Shown here piece after piece: positions 22,705-37,100 of a stretch of 64,000 nucleotides of DNA; position 1 is the first letter of the stretch; each line of letters starts with the position of its first letter. Under the pieces are notes generated by a model. The model searched no databases. It worked only from the letters and a program-made list of their open reading frames with translations, and was not told the DNA's origin. The translations under genes and the position numbers were made by a program. Location of the stretch: assembly GCF_964204645.1 (NCBI RefSeq), contig NC_134026.1, positions 30,318,650 through 30,382,649 on the forward strand, written 5' to 3'. Source of the DNA: Tubulanus polymorphus (taxonomy: Eukaryota > Nemertea > Palaeonemertea > Tubulaniformes > Tubulanidae).

Positions 22705-24892
22705 TCATTGAGTAGAATTCTCTAAATTCGATATAAGCATCTCTAAATCAGTGAAAGTAGTTTGCGTGTGCGAATCGGTTAAAGATTCGGTCAGATCTAA
22801 ATGATGAGGATGAAACATTGTTTGAGTTTGAATCGTTGTTGATTGAACAGGAGTTTGTATTCGAGGAGGAACAGGAGTTTGTATTCGAGGAGGAACAGCA
22901 GTTTGCATTCGAGGAGGAACAGGAGTTTGAGTTTGTCTCGACGACGAAAAAGTTGAGAAATCGACGTTATTAGCTAAACACGTTTGAGTATAAGTATTAA
23001 TACACGGGAATCCGGGAAACGGATCCGAGTCGTTTGTTTGCGTTTCCATGTGACTCAGAATCTGATCGAACATACTATCTATAGTTTGAGTCTGCGTGTG
23101 AATAGACGAATTATCGGTGGAAGTTTGTTGATGATTCGTGTTCCACGTGGAAACCCAGTCGTTATTCCACCCGTCGGTGGATTGTTCTAACGCCGCGAAC
23201 ATACAAGTACCGATACCGATATCTGAATAAGAGCACGACGCCGGCGGGGTAGGCGATGTAAGGGTATGTATCCCGGGTAACGGAGTCTGCGTTTCGATCG
23301 TTTCGAAATTCGTCGCTGTTTCGTCGTTCATCGCAAAGAAACTTCTCGGAGTTTGCGTCGCGATCGTTTGAGCGAGTTCTTCTAAAAGCGCCATCGTCGT
23401 TTGAGTTTCTGAATTCATGAAGTCATCGTCGACGCAGTAAGTTTGAGTCGCCGGTCGAGTCTCTATAATCGCGGCTGGTAATGTATCTACGTAACGAGTC
23501 GTAGATTTATGTTTCGATTTCTTCGTACGACGAGTTTTGACCTCCTCAGTTTTCTGAACCGCTTTATCCGATCTACGACAGCGACTGACCGGAGTTTGTG
23601 TATGAATACTGCGGTATTCTATATCAGTTTGAACTGAGATATTACTGAATCCTGTAACAGGTTTTTTAAGTAAACGTCTATATTTTCTTCCACTGCAATC
23701 AATTCCTATTTGATTAAACGATTCTGCTCGATGTCGTTCAGTTGAACTGTAGCTCTTAGTCTTATCATCTTTTAACGAACTGGAATTAAAATCAGAAATC
23801 ATCCATGTTTATAATCAAACTCGTTTAAGAAGATAAATTGTCTCAACATTTCCGAAATTATCTCTATTTCTAGTCCCAATTTTGATTTCCAATTCAATTT
23901 ACTACTAGTAAGTCATCATTTGTATGAGTGATCAAGATAATGATCATAACACCTCGAGTGAGTTTCAGTTTACAACTTACCACACATCACTTGGTAAACT
24001 ATGATTCTTAGAAACGCAATGATTCCTCAGTGCGTTTATAGTTGTATAAGGAGTGTTACAATCAGTGCAGTAGTAAATCTTGCCACAAGTCGCCTGATGA
24101 CTCTTCAATGAAACCAACAGCCCGTAGCTTTTACCGCATTCACAAATAAATTTCTTTTCAGCGTGCACCTTCATATAATGCTGAAACGTATGAAAAGCAT
24201 GAATCTATCCATTAAAATTTAGATATCTACTTGGCTAATGATGGTTGCTTATTTGCATCTGAAAGACATTGATTAGGAGGACAGCGTATTTCACACTCCC
24301 TGGTTGTTATAGAGAAGTGGATGAATTCCCCTTCCAACATGTTATAACATAGTTAGTTACCTAATCGCTGGTGGTAAGCTTTTTATTATCGGATGGGCTT
24401 GTGAAAGTATCCGATCGTGAAACTAAACCACAGACAGGTTACTGACTAGTTATAACACAAACAAATTTCTATTCGACCTGGTTTTGTAATATCTAATATC
24501 TACCTGTTTCACATATTTGAATTTCTTGAAGTGATGAGTCGAGTGAAACTTGCAATTTGTTTCCGGACAAAAGAATTTCTCATCACACGTCGATGATTTG
24601 TGATGTTTCTGGCGATGGTAGAGAGCGGCGTCATCCTCATTCTTTTTATCACGAAAACATAAATGATCCAATTATCGAAATGAAGACAAGAATTCAAAAA
24701 ATGTTTAAGTCAATATCGATCATTGTTTACCTCGAGTAATTTATGGACTTTGATTCGATGTAATCTCATTGCTGATGCTTGCGTGAATATCTTACCACAA
24801 CCCGCTGCTGGACATTTCACGTCTTGTACTTTGAGAAGTTCGTCAATTTTGGGACGAACTTCACTAGTGAATGGCGGCAGAGCAGAATTCAT
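22705..24892 (-). CDS. ATMIN: ATMIN/ASCIZ zinc-finger transcription factor
   Basis: Four exons, 24892-24731, 24641-24504, 24180-23981 and 23779-22705, give 524 residues. The N-terminal part has four zinc fingers: C27/C32/H45/H50 in exon 1, then fingers that include MKVHAEKKFICECGKSYG and CGKIYYCTDCNTPYTTINAL, which match human ATMIN in order and spacing. The C-terminal exon is low-complexity and carries about twelve TQT motifs (HTQTP, ETQTT, HTQTQT, YTQTC, QTQTM and others). In vertebrates and flies such motifs bind the dynein light chain LC8/DYNLL1, and ATMIN drives DYNLL1 transcription in a feedback loop. The start at 24892 is the first ATG giving the conserved N-terminus; an in-frame upstream ATG at 24970 is less likely. 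Near residues 455-475 there is a short internal repeat of QTPVPPR type. Confidence 0.94.
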
Positions 24893-25835
24893 TTTTTCTG
24901 TATAGCCTGTAGCTGTATACTTATAGGCCAGAGAAGCAGAGATCCCACACACACACAACACACACAACACAACACAGCACAGGTTGCTTGTGTGACCAAC
25001 ACGTTACACACGATGGCATCGAGCCTGGCACTTGTATCTTATTTTCTATTTCATTTTTTGCAAATATAAGTAAAACTCAAGCCCGTTTAGTAGCCGTTTA
25101 AGTGGAAACAAGATGTAATGAGTGAATAAATTGGATTTGAATTTGTGTGGAGCTAGCCGGTGGAGTCTAAAATCCGGATCCAACGTTTATCCTCTGATAT
25201 TGAACCTCGGATTCGGCAACGGAAGCATGGATCGGACTTCCTTCGCTGCTAAATAATGCACGGTCACCTAGCGAGGTTTCTGTGAACTAATTGCGGTCCA
25301 GCACCGAGCAAAATTCGTAAACTTCATACTGTACATTTTTCTAACGTTAGATAGGAGATAATCGGAATTGTCAAGGAATTCGAAAAAAGATATTAGTCCC
25401 CACATTCAGTGAATCAGCAGGAGAATCAGACACAACGAGTTTTGGCACTCTGGCTCCGAATCTCAACGCTTCACCGCTTTGGAGGGGGCGATGTAAATTT
25501 CAACTCAGTTTGAAACGCATGCCGATATAGCTACGATCCTAATACATCCACTTTTCGGGGATCTAATAAGATCTTTATCGCTTTTTATTGCTACTAAAAC
25601 AACAGAATTGCTTTATGATGACAGCTATCGGCCGGGAGATCCTAGAGTCAGCAGCCATTATATATCGAGTCATTTTAAATTGCGCGGGGTGTGACAAGTT
25701 GACCAAGTCAGCCAATCCTGATTCTATTCAAGCCACAAATTACGCGGACACGAAAAGGATTAAGGCCTAAATCGATAAGATAAACTGAATCAATGAAGAA
25801 ATTACCCGTCGGGTGTCAGGTAGTACAATGTGTTT
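24893..25835. other. Upstream of ATMIN, gene-free
   Basis: A CA-rich microsatellite (cacacacaacacacac and similar) lies at 24945-24980, in the presumed ATMIN promoter or leader. The rest shows no coding or repeat signal that I can name. Confidence 0.45.
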
Positions 25836-26269
25836 GGGAGCGTTCACAAATTACGTACCTCAAAATCTCCCATTTTTCTGACCCCCTCCCCCCTTTGTAC
25901 CAAATTCACTGACCCCTCTTAGGTACGTACCATCGCGCCCATGACCACCCCCCCCCCCAATTAAATTGATGCAAAGAACACAAATAAAAAAAAATATACT
26001 ATACCTGATTTCATTTATGATGTAACAAAAGAATTAAAGCAAGTACTGTTGTTTATTGATTTTATATACCCGGTACTAAAAGCCGATAAAACATCAACGG
26101 CTATTTTCATTTGAGTTTGGTACATAAAGTACGTACCAAGATTGATTAATACCCCCCTCCCTCAAAGTACGTACCTTTTTTGCTGACCCCCCTCCCCCCA
26201 TGTACCACTTTGTACCAAAATTCAGTAACCCCCCTCCCCAATGGAGGTACGTAATTTATGAACGCTCCC
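25836..26269. mobile_element. MITE with 25-bp inverted ends and C-rich interior
   Basis: The left end gggagcgttcacaaattacg and the right end (reverse complement gggagcgttcataaattacg) differ by one base. The interior has several runs of C (cccccctcccccc) next to gtacgtacc phrases. Length is 434 bp with no transposase. A lone end of the same family is near 60140-60187 (gtacgtaataaatgaacgat). Confidence 0.8.
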
Positions 26270-26765
26270 TTTCCAGGGTTGGATGTGGGCATCTCTTTAT
26301 ATGGATGGGGTTCTAACTTCACGAAAATAGATATTTTCGCACGTATGAGCCCATCCGGTGATGACTGATACGGAGGAAATAAGCCCGTGCCCGGTACAGG
26401 ACGGGGGCTCATTTCTTAGTATCAGTCAGTGAGCTACTTAAAAAAATTGACAATGTCTTCAAAAACGTCTTCAGCATAAATTAGCAACATTTTTCGCGCC
26501 TGTAAAAACGCGCGCATCGCATCGGTTTGCGGGTAACGGGGATTTATCATTCGGTGCGTCGCGAGACACCTGAATCCGCGCCCGACTCCGACTCGTGATC
26601 AAGTATGGGCTTCTCACCAACCAATAACAACAGTAAATCCATTTATAACGATATTAAATAAGGTTTTACATCAATTTTCATTTATTATCAGAGATAAAAG
26701 TTTTACTTTTTTATTCGTTATAAATTTAGGCACTGATTGATGTTAATTCAATATTTTTGGCAGCT
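26270..26765. other. Beta-tubulin 3' flank
   Basis: Contains the beta-tubulin 3'UTR on the minus strand, with AATAAA at 26686-26681 about 80 bp past the stop. The rest has no recognised feature. Confidence 0.5.
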
Positions 26766-28408
<1,643 letters not shown>

Positions 28409-29060
28409 TTTGACTGTTAGTTTAGATTTTACAAACGACTGCTCGTGCAATTTCAAAATTTCTGCAATCCTAACCGTCGATTACAGCGGTATTTATAGCA
28501 ACCAGCGAACAATGATCACCGCGTCTCTATAGCTACAATATACGTTCATCCCATATTTGGCTGCGCGGCAAATAAAACGGGGCATTCGGGGAGTGGCCGG
28601 GCGAGACTCACTTGCCGCGTATTGTCAATCACGCGCGACGAACACGTGGCGATCGGGGTCCGGCACCACTCAGGCGTGACCAGTGCGCGCGTCCGTTTTG
28701 GGCTCCGAATGTAAACAAACGCACGTGCGAATCACCTTGCTCAACGACCTTGGGATGTCCCGACCTTTTATCCTGTATATCTTCCCACATGTTTAATATG
28801 TTTTATAATTTGTCATCATTTATCCATTTCCTTGTCTTGTTTAGCTTTGTTGACGTATCACTAAAATGTTTTATTTTAAAATTTATTAGTGTCAATAAAG
28901 TATTTTGAATTGAACAACTTGAATTGTCCAATCTCGGTGACGAAGTATTAGGTACAAAGCTCGAGGTCGTTGCGTCAAATAAATTTCAATCTCAATTCAT
29001 TTATTTTATCAATCGGGAGGAACTGACAAGTAGACGTCAAATAACTGCAGCTCTGTTAAA
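28409..29060. promoter_or_regulatory. Shared upstream region of beta-tubulin and TMEM120
   Basis: Divergent 652-bp interval. Positions 28612-28920 look like an inserted fragment: GC-rich at first, then AT-rich and ending caataaagtattttgaattg, a tail style seen in truncated non-LTR retroelements. No core promoter motif is clear. Confidence 0.4.
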
Positions 29061-31296
29061 ATGGATTCAAATGGACCATTGACATATTTAGAAGAATGGA
29101 GAGAATTAGACAAAGAATTCATTCAGTTGGAGGTAATTTGTAGACAATTTTTGATCGGTTTCTAAATCTTGGACTTTTTTTTAGTATTTTTCATCGGTGA
29201 AAAACTCAGTAACTCGACCTTAACTGTGGTCAGTCATAAATATTCTATGATGATAGGTTTTTCTTGATTAAAATGTTTTTTAGGAAGAGCATAAATCTTA
29301 TACGAAACAGATAGTAGAAGTGAGAAAACTACAGAAGAAAGTGATGTCTGGAATTGCTCATCAGCGATATCGCCTGAAACAAATAACTGACTCATTTAAA
29401 GGGTATTTGTTGCAGTATTGTTAGTAAGAGTTCCAAATAGGCCTAATAAAGATGCCGAAGTATTAACGAATTGTTTGTATTTGAATTTTTAGCAAAGATG
29501 AAGGAATGTCGGCTGAAATGAAGGTTAAAATAGAAGAAGCCGAAGCTTGCATCACTAATAGAAAACTACAGTTTCATGAAATGGAAGAAAATCTGCCGCA
29601 TAAAAATGGGTCAGTTATTAAATGTAAAACTTAGCCCTATAAATACAAACTTGATTTAAAATTGTTTGAGATGTTTTCTGATATTTAAAGTAGTTACTGT
29701 TGTATATTTTCAGATTATATCTGCGTATAATTTTGGGATCAGTAAACGTATCGTTATTGAGTAAAGAAGAAAGATATGCTTACAAACAGAACTATGAACA
29801 GTTTAAACTCGTAGTGACAGTCATCACGATGATCTTCTCATTTTGTTTGCTGTTTTTTATTCATAATTCCAGGTGAGTTTATTTGTTTTTGATGGTTGTT
29901 TCAATACAGTGAATAGATGGTCTAAGCGAACACAACACATCCTTCAAATGTCTGTTTACATGAAATCACTAATACTAATTTATATTATTAAGATGATATT
30001 GAATTGTGTGATGTTTATACTATTGTAGATGGCTCGATGCTGGTCTTCACTTTCTACTAGTTTGGTATTATTGCACTATGACAATTAGAGAACACATTCT
30101 TATTGTAAATGGATCCAGGTATCTTGATATATTCAGTCACCGCTTTTTTTAGTCCTAATTTGCTTATTTGCAATTCATTTGATCATGTGTAAGTCATATT
30201 TTCCCAACTTTGACGACTTATTCCAGTTTCATTTCTTTACGGATTATCAATTGAGTAAATGTTTATTTCAGAATAAAAGGTTGGTGGGTGACGCATCACT
30301 TTATTTCGACAGTTTGCGCCGGTTTGATGTTGATTTGGCCCTACGGCGAAACCTATCAACTATTTCGTAAACAGTTCATGTTGTTCACATTTTGTTTGAG
30401 TATTGTACAAATAATACAAGTTTATTATCAGAAGGGTTTGTTGTATAAACTGCGATCACTCGGTGAAAGACACACCATGGATATCACAGTCGGTAAGTAA
30501 CTCATTTACAGCAACAAGCTCCGTTACTGAATTCACTACTTCTATAGCCTATGATTGTCTCTTTTTTTAGAAGGCTTCCAGTCTTGGATGTGGAAAGGGC
30601 TTTCATTTGTTTTGCCATTTCTGATTTTCGCATACGTAAGTACAATAGGATATTCGTACATTAGACTCTGCCTATTCTGTCAGTGTCCAAGTCAGTGAAT
30701 TTCACTTAGAAACCTATTTTCCTGATTCTGAACTCGGTGACATATTTAGCAGTCCCAACACTACAGAATAAGGCAAAGTTAACTGCAGTAAATATTTCTC
30801 AGTTGTGGGTTCATCATTTTATTCACTATTATTATTGTAGATGTTCCAGATTTACAATGCTTACACATTGTTCCAGTTGTGGTTCCATCCTCGATGCAAA
30901 GAATGGCAGGTAAAAATTTTCAAATGTACTCAACAGTCATTTGAAAATCTAAGTCTCCTTTTAGAGAAATAAGTAGGCTATCATATTTACATATCTGATA
31001 TCTCATTGAAATGTCTGGGACGTTGGGGTCAGGTGGTTTGGTTACTCGCTGATAGTTTGATATTTCCAGTGTTCTGAACTCAATTCACTCGAGATAAAGT
31101 CAAGTTGTTCTCACGTTTTTGTTTTCAGGTTCCGTTTATTGCTGCGATATTTTTCATTCTATTCCTCGGTAATTCGTTGACAACATCTGCAGTAATTCGT
31201 GATAAACTTAGGAAAGATGGCTTCCTAAATTTCAAACTCCTTCATAAATACCGATTTAATAATTGGAATAAACTGTCTGGCACTAAAGTCCTGTAG
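29061..31296 (+). CDS. TMEM120: TMEM120 (TACAN family) membrane protein
   Basis: Nine exons: 29061-29132, 29284-29402, 29493-29609, 29714-29872, 30029-30118, 30272-30492, 30571-30635, 30841-30909 and 31129-31296. They give 359 residues against about 340 in human TMEM120A/B. An N-terminal coiled coil (about residues 1-110) is followed by six membrane segments. Family blocks are [36 protein letters not shown] and [12 protein letters not shown]. The fold resembles the fatty-acid elongase ELOVL7 and binds coenzyme A; an ion-channel role for TACAN is disputed, and a lipid role at the ER/nuclear envelope is also proposed. The WVTHHF motif keeps the histidines of the elongase-like pocket. A/B duplication is vertebrate, so this is a pre-duplication orthologue. 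Confidence 0.95.
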
Positions 31297-32255
31297 TTTC
31301 CCTGTTTGAATTGCACTGAATCTTGAACACATTTTTTTGCGAGTGTTTGTTTTAAACAGTATTGTTTCTTATGAAAAAAGCTCCTTGTTTATATAACTGA
31401 GCATTTATCAACCCATATGTACTTAAGTTGTGTATATAATCAATTTTCAAAGATGTAAAAATTCTTAATTGCATTGTTTCAAATTCATTGTAAATGTTTT
31501 ATTTGTTGAGACCAAAATAAATGGTTTTCTTAAAAATAATGAATTGTCATTCTTTTTCGGTCCAGTCAAATTCAGCGGAAGAACAACTATTGCAGAAATG
31601 GATTGTTTATCATCATATTCAGATTTATCTCTTGGGGTTGAAAAGTTGAACAGACAAAAGATATGGAATCAAACAGGTGGCTCCACATGTTGATCCTTCT
31701 GGATTCTCGAATCTCTCTGATCTTTCTCATTATTTGATATGCCTCATAATAAACCAAATAGCCATGAATTTTTGGCATCAGTGATATTTTTATTGTAATC
31801 TAGGACTGTCACTGTGTTTACATGGACGGATATCTAACACAGTAACACAAACAGAAAAAATACTTCACTATTCCTTTATGAATTCGAATCGCTATCTAAA
31901 CACATTCAGTAGTCGAAATTAAATCATGATTGAATTAAATACGGGTCAATCATTGAAGTGAGACACAGAAAATTAATATTTATAAACTACAGTAGATCAT
32001 ACAATCATACAAGGCTATTTACATCTAGTTTGAGTATGAATCCACATTACACTAATACGAGTTAAGATGTGCGGAAACTATACGAAATAATAAATGCAAA
32101 TACTGAATGTAAAAAGAAAGTATCGAAAAATAAAGTCTACAAAATGAGTTCCTACTTCCACCAGCCAACATTAGTGCTATATTTCTGATTATAATATGTT
32201 AGAAAATATCTATCAAAGTCAGAAGAAGATTAATAACATATCGACGACAGGCTGA
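31297..32255. other. Convergent 3' regions of TMEM120 and TRIM37
   Basis: AT-rich. Plus-strand AATAAA at 31516-31521 could end TMEM120, and minus-strand AATAAA at about 31794-31789 could end TRIM37. No gene is supported. Confidence 0.5.
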
Positions 32256-34115
32256 TCAGACTACGGATGAATCATTGGAATCAGTCCTGAAAATATCACA
32301 AATGGAATAAGTGAATACTATGAAATAACTGAATAGTATGAACCCCATTGAAACTTCTGTAAAACAAACCTTTCATTTTGAGGTTGTTGAACGGGGAAAT
32401 CAATACTAGGACTGACGCTGTACGTTGTTCTATTAATCCTATGAGCAGCAGACGCAGTAGATGCCGACTCTTCACTAGTTGTCTCTTGGGAAGATGCACG
32501 AAATTTCGACGGACTTTGCAGAAATTCCAGTGACTTTTCAACTACAGGAATAAAGAGAAAAAATTATCAAATTTCGTCTTAACAAATAATTTTAGTTTAA
32601 TTGTATGATAGCGTTGTATTATACTAACTGGCGTCCATAGTTTCTGACGATGTCAAAGATCCAAACAACGAATCTAAATGTGAGTTATGTGAACTTTTCC
32701 TAGAAAATAAATTTAACAACATCTTTTTATGATAACATTTTGAAATAGCGATAGGCTTACTACAGTAGACTAGAGTTTGCCTCGGATCTTGCGACACAGA
32801 TATATTTTGTGAGACAGCAAGTAAATTCCAGGCGAGATGAGAATTGAAGTAAGAATGTTTTGTCTGAGGCAATATTGGCTCCGTCGTAAGCGCGGTCTAC
32901 TGAAAAACGGATTATTGAAAATTACCGTAAAATATTCTCTTCGGTTTGAGAATCATCAAGATCAGGGAGAGGAAACTGTTCTAACGACAAATCAGCTGAT
33001 AATTCATCACCTGTAAGAGAGATATTACAACCTACTGGATCTATACACAGTAAAACTCGTGTAACCTGACTCGAGTGCCCACAGAAGTCTCAATTGGTGT
33101 TTCTAATTCAATCTACTTAATGTAAGTCGTGATCTGAATAAGTCGCCAACAAAATGATCAACTATGACACATTCAATGAGTTGGCCTGTAACACACTTGA
33201 TTCAATTCAACATTTCTATCGACTAATTTTGTTAAGTTTAAATCAGTTCTTTTCTAATGTTTTAACACTATGAGTCAAATTAGATGTGAACTGATGAACT
33301 AGGTTTCAAATTATACTAACATGCTGCTGCTGATGCTGAAGAAGAAGTTCCCAGTGCGTCGGATAGTAATGTAGAAGAGATTCGATCTGTGAATAGATTC
33401 ACCGGTATTTGATCCTGATTTGCCGTTAATTGATGAATTCTGCGTTCCGATGTCTCGCCGGTGTCTCTCTCGACCTCGGATGTCGTCGTTGACATCACGT
33501 TCAAGCGATCGGTGAAACGATCGAGGTTTTCGTCCGTCGATAACGAGCCGAATACATCAACTTTTCGCTGCTGAGCGACTACAGAAAATAGATTCAACTT
33601 CAAACTAGGCAAATATGTAGAAACACATATCAGGGTGGTTACTACGTCTACCCCACCCCCGCCCCCTCTACAAATTCTGATTTGTCCATGTTATCACAGA
33701 AAATCAGAAAGGTTTAAAATGTTACAATTTATTCATTTTCTTATGAATCAGTAGACCCCAATTAGCAAATATTGTGGCCATAGATGAATTCCAGGTTTTC
33801 CCTGATTTGTCTAGATTTTCCAGGTCAGTGGCCACCCTGAGTATATAGAACACCAACAATAATGAATATTAATTATTCAATATTAAACAGAAACATTCTA
33901 ATAGATTTTCATTGTTAAATCTGAGTTTTGGTGAAGCGTTTTCTTACTTGCACTAAGTGATTTATCAGCTGGTAATGAATGACGTGATGGACTTGTCAGT
34001 GGTAATCCACCATTAACTACCATATCAACAGCATCATCCATTGCTGCAACTACTAACTTAGCACTTTTAGTATCTAACTGTAATAACTCAGCTATAGCTA
34101 AGACATTGACATCTT

Positions 34116-34148
<33 letters not shown>

Positions 34149-37100
34149 TAGCACCACTAGACCCAACTCTATCATCATTACTATAATGAAATAATAAATA
34201 CACTCTCAATAACTACTACTAATGTACCACAATAACTACTAATGTACCAAGATATTTGCATGGTTTTTTCACTGATCCTTGACCAAAAGTTCTCTGATTA
34301 AATTATAAGATATCCACATTGAGGCTATTTGTGATCCAGTGGTTCCTTGTGCCACTCAACACCAGCAAGTACAACAAGACACTTAAAATTCAAATTCCCG
34401 TGACTTCTCCCAGATTTTCAAGAAAAGTGTCAGAATTCTTTGATTTTCCCATATCTGTAAGAACCCTGAAATACCTTAGATACCTTACTAATATTAGCCT
34501 ACATTATTCTACTATACGAACCTTGACGCAACTGTAGCCATAGCGCCTTCTAAACTATCAACTTCATGATCATGGCTAGCGCAATTCTTTTCAACATCAT
34601 TATCACCAGACCTGTTGAAATAAAATTCCCTCCGATTACATCCAGTAGATTACATTGGTCAATCAGACCCAGTAAAACTCTGTTCAACACTTACATCGTT
34701 TCCTCATCGATATCATTCTCATCGTTGCTGTTATGAGCTTCAAATGTTTCAACTTCTTCGTGAGATTCATCAAGATGCTCCATACTCATATCCTGTATAC
34801 AGTATGGATTTATATTTACTGAATGCAGGTGATTTAAAACCGTCGGTTTTTTGGTAAAACTTACGGCCAATGATTCTGAACTTGTGCTGCCATCTTCATG
34901 ACTCGTATCATCAAGAAGCATTTCCTGTAATTCGAGCCCCTCTGAACATTGAGTGACTTGCGGTCGAATTGGTTTCGGTTGAAGAACTGAATGTTGTTGT
35001 GGCCCGTCTGTGCTATGTGCAGGATCTATTAACGGTATATGACTGTTGTTATCTGTGAATGAGAATAAATACATTTTTACTGCGTATATTCAACTCTACA
35101 AATGATTTAGAGTAAACTTCACTTTCTGACAAACTGGCACCAGACCGAATCAAGGATCAAAAGGATAAAACAGCAAAGTGCGAATCAAGGATCGAAAAAA
35201 TAAAACAGGAAATCAGAAAATGGTATATTATTTTTTCTAGGTAAATGTGATTTAGATAGTGAGATTTACTGTATGATATTTACCGGGTGAAGCCGCCTTC
35301 TTCGGCTGATGACGAGATAGTTCATAAGCTAACCTCTGAAATAACAATCCATGAATCGAGAGAGCCGTGATGGTTCAATATTCATGAAGATTATCAAAGA
35401 ATATTTCGCTATCAAATGTACTCACTGACCTCTTTAAGATCATTGACTTGAACGATATAATGAGACTGGGTCGACTCCAACTGATTGATATACCTGTTTG
35501 TAAATCAGAGAGAAAACGTCACAATAAACACGACGTGTGAATCTCAAGAGCTGCGTACACGTCACTTACCACTGTTGGTCTCTACTCTTCTGATAGAAAG
35601 TCGGCGGTCGAACTTGGAATCGAAGAATCAATGTATCGGCTTCCGTATTCAAATAACCCTCACTGCCGAGTAAATCCAATCGGAAGAATCTGTTATACCC
35701 CCAACATTCACCGACTTCAAAATCAGACGCGAATTCCCTCACGATGTTCTTACTGCTGTCTCTAGAAGCCTGATGTACCATCTCCACTCTATACTCGTAT
35801 CTACAACGTTCAATTTAATATACACGTTATTAGATCTATTTCAGACACAACGAGTCATCCTCCCCCGGCAGGGATTCGAACCTGATGGCATCGAGATTGC
35901 CACGGCACGAAACCCTGCCATAATCGACCGTGTGCGCAGATACATGCGCAGTTCAGATGATGTGATTTTTAGCCAATCAGAAATCCCGTTTTATTTTAGC
36001 CAGGGTTTTCCCATTTATAGTTCTTCCTTGACATTTGCCTCAACGATTATACAACGAGCAATCTGATTGGTGCCGCCAGTTTTCGTTCGGAAAGCTGCGC
36101 ATGTACCTGCGCACCCGGTCTACTGATGCAGGGGTTCGTGCCGTGGCTGAGTGTAGCGATGCCATCAGGTTCGAGTCCCTGCAGAGGGAGGATGCAATGA
36201 GTAGACACAGACAAACAATAGAGTATCACTTACTTCGATGTTTCGGGTAACCCAGCTGACAATTCTAAAAACACAGATAAATAATTACCACGAACTACGC
36301 CGTTTCCATCCTGAAAACGATGAAATGTGAAATAAATTTTCAATTTACGAATGACTCCAAGAATAAAGATTGTTTTTAAAATCTTACAGGATAAACTTTC
36401 AGTCGCCAACTCAATCCAGAGACATGTAAGGGTTGACTGTAAACGGGGTCAGCGCGTTGTTGTAAAGCGCTAAAACTATTCATTACAAATGTACTGCTAT
36501 CATACTGAGGTACGATCTCACTGAAATAGAGGAAAATATCATCAATGAATTCAGCATGAAAATGATTAGGATTGAATGAATGAAGGATTGAATGAATGAA
36601 TGACTACCTAGTGAAATCAGCAGGAACTGGAGCCGTAACAAATGAAGCCATCGGTTTACGATGAACTTGTGTAAACATCTGTAACAGTTCCAAACTTTTA
36701 CCGATCAATTCATTTTTTGAGCTGCAACGTAACTGATGTTCAACTTCTTGTAAAACCGATTCAATCAGTTCAGTTTCCTGAGTCAGTTGACTTCGTTGAC
36801 CTTTAAATAAAAACAACAAATTATCAAATGATGTAATTTGGAATGGAGGAAAGTAGATTTTTGTTTCCATAGACAAATGATCGTCTAATTCAGTTGAAGA
36901 AAAAAACCACAATTTAGAGGCAAAAACTTCCGGTAATAGAGGATATTGATGTCTCAACTCAAATACTTTGGGAAATATTCAGAATGTTTTGATAAGTTTG
37001 GTGGAGGAGAGCCGTGTTAACACCTGGTGTACCTGCTGTACTTTATAGGTTAACTAGACTCTAGAACTCTATTAGCTTCAACTTCATAATTGAGGGTTTT

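Noticed and set aside
36120-36190. tRNA gene suggested by A-box and B-box-like text (also 47340-47415)
   Set aside because: It is part of the arm of an inverted-repeat element present twice; the cloverleaf is incomplete, with no clear acceptor stem or anticodon arm.
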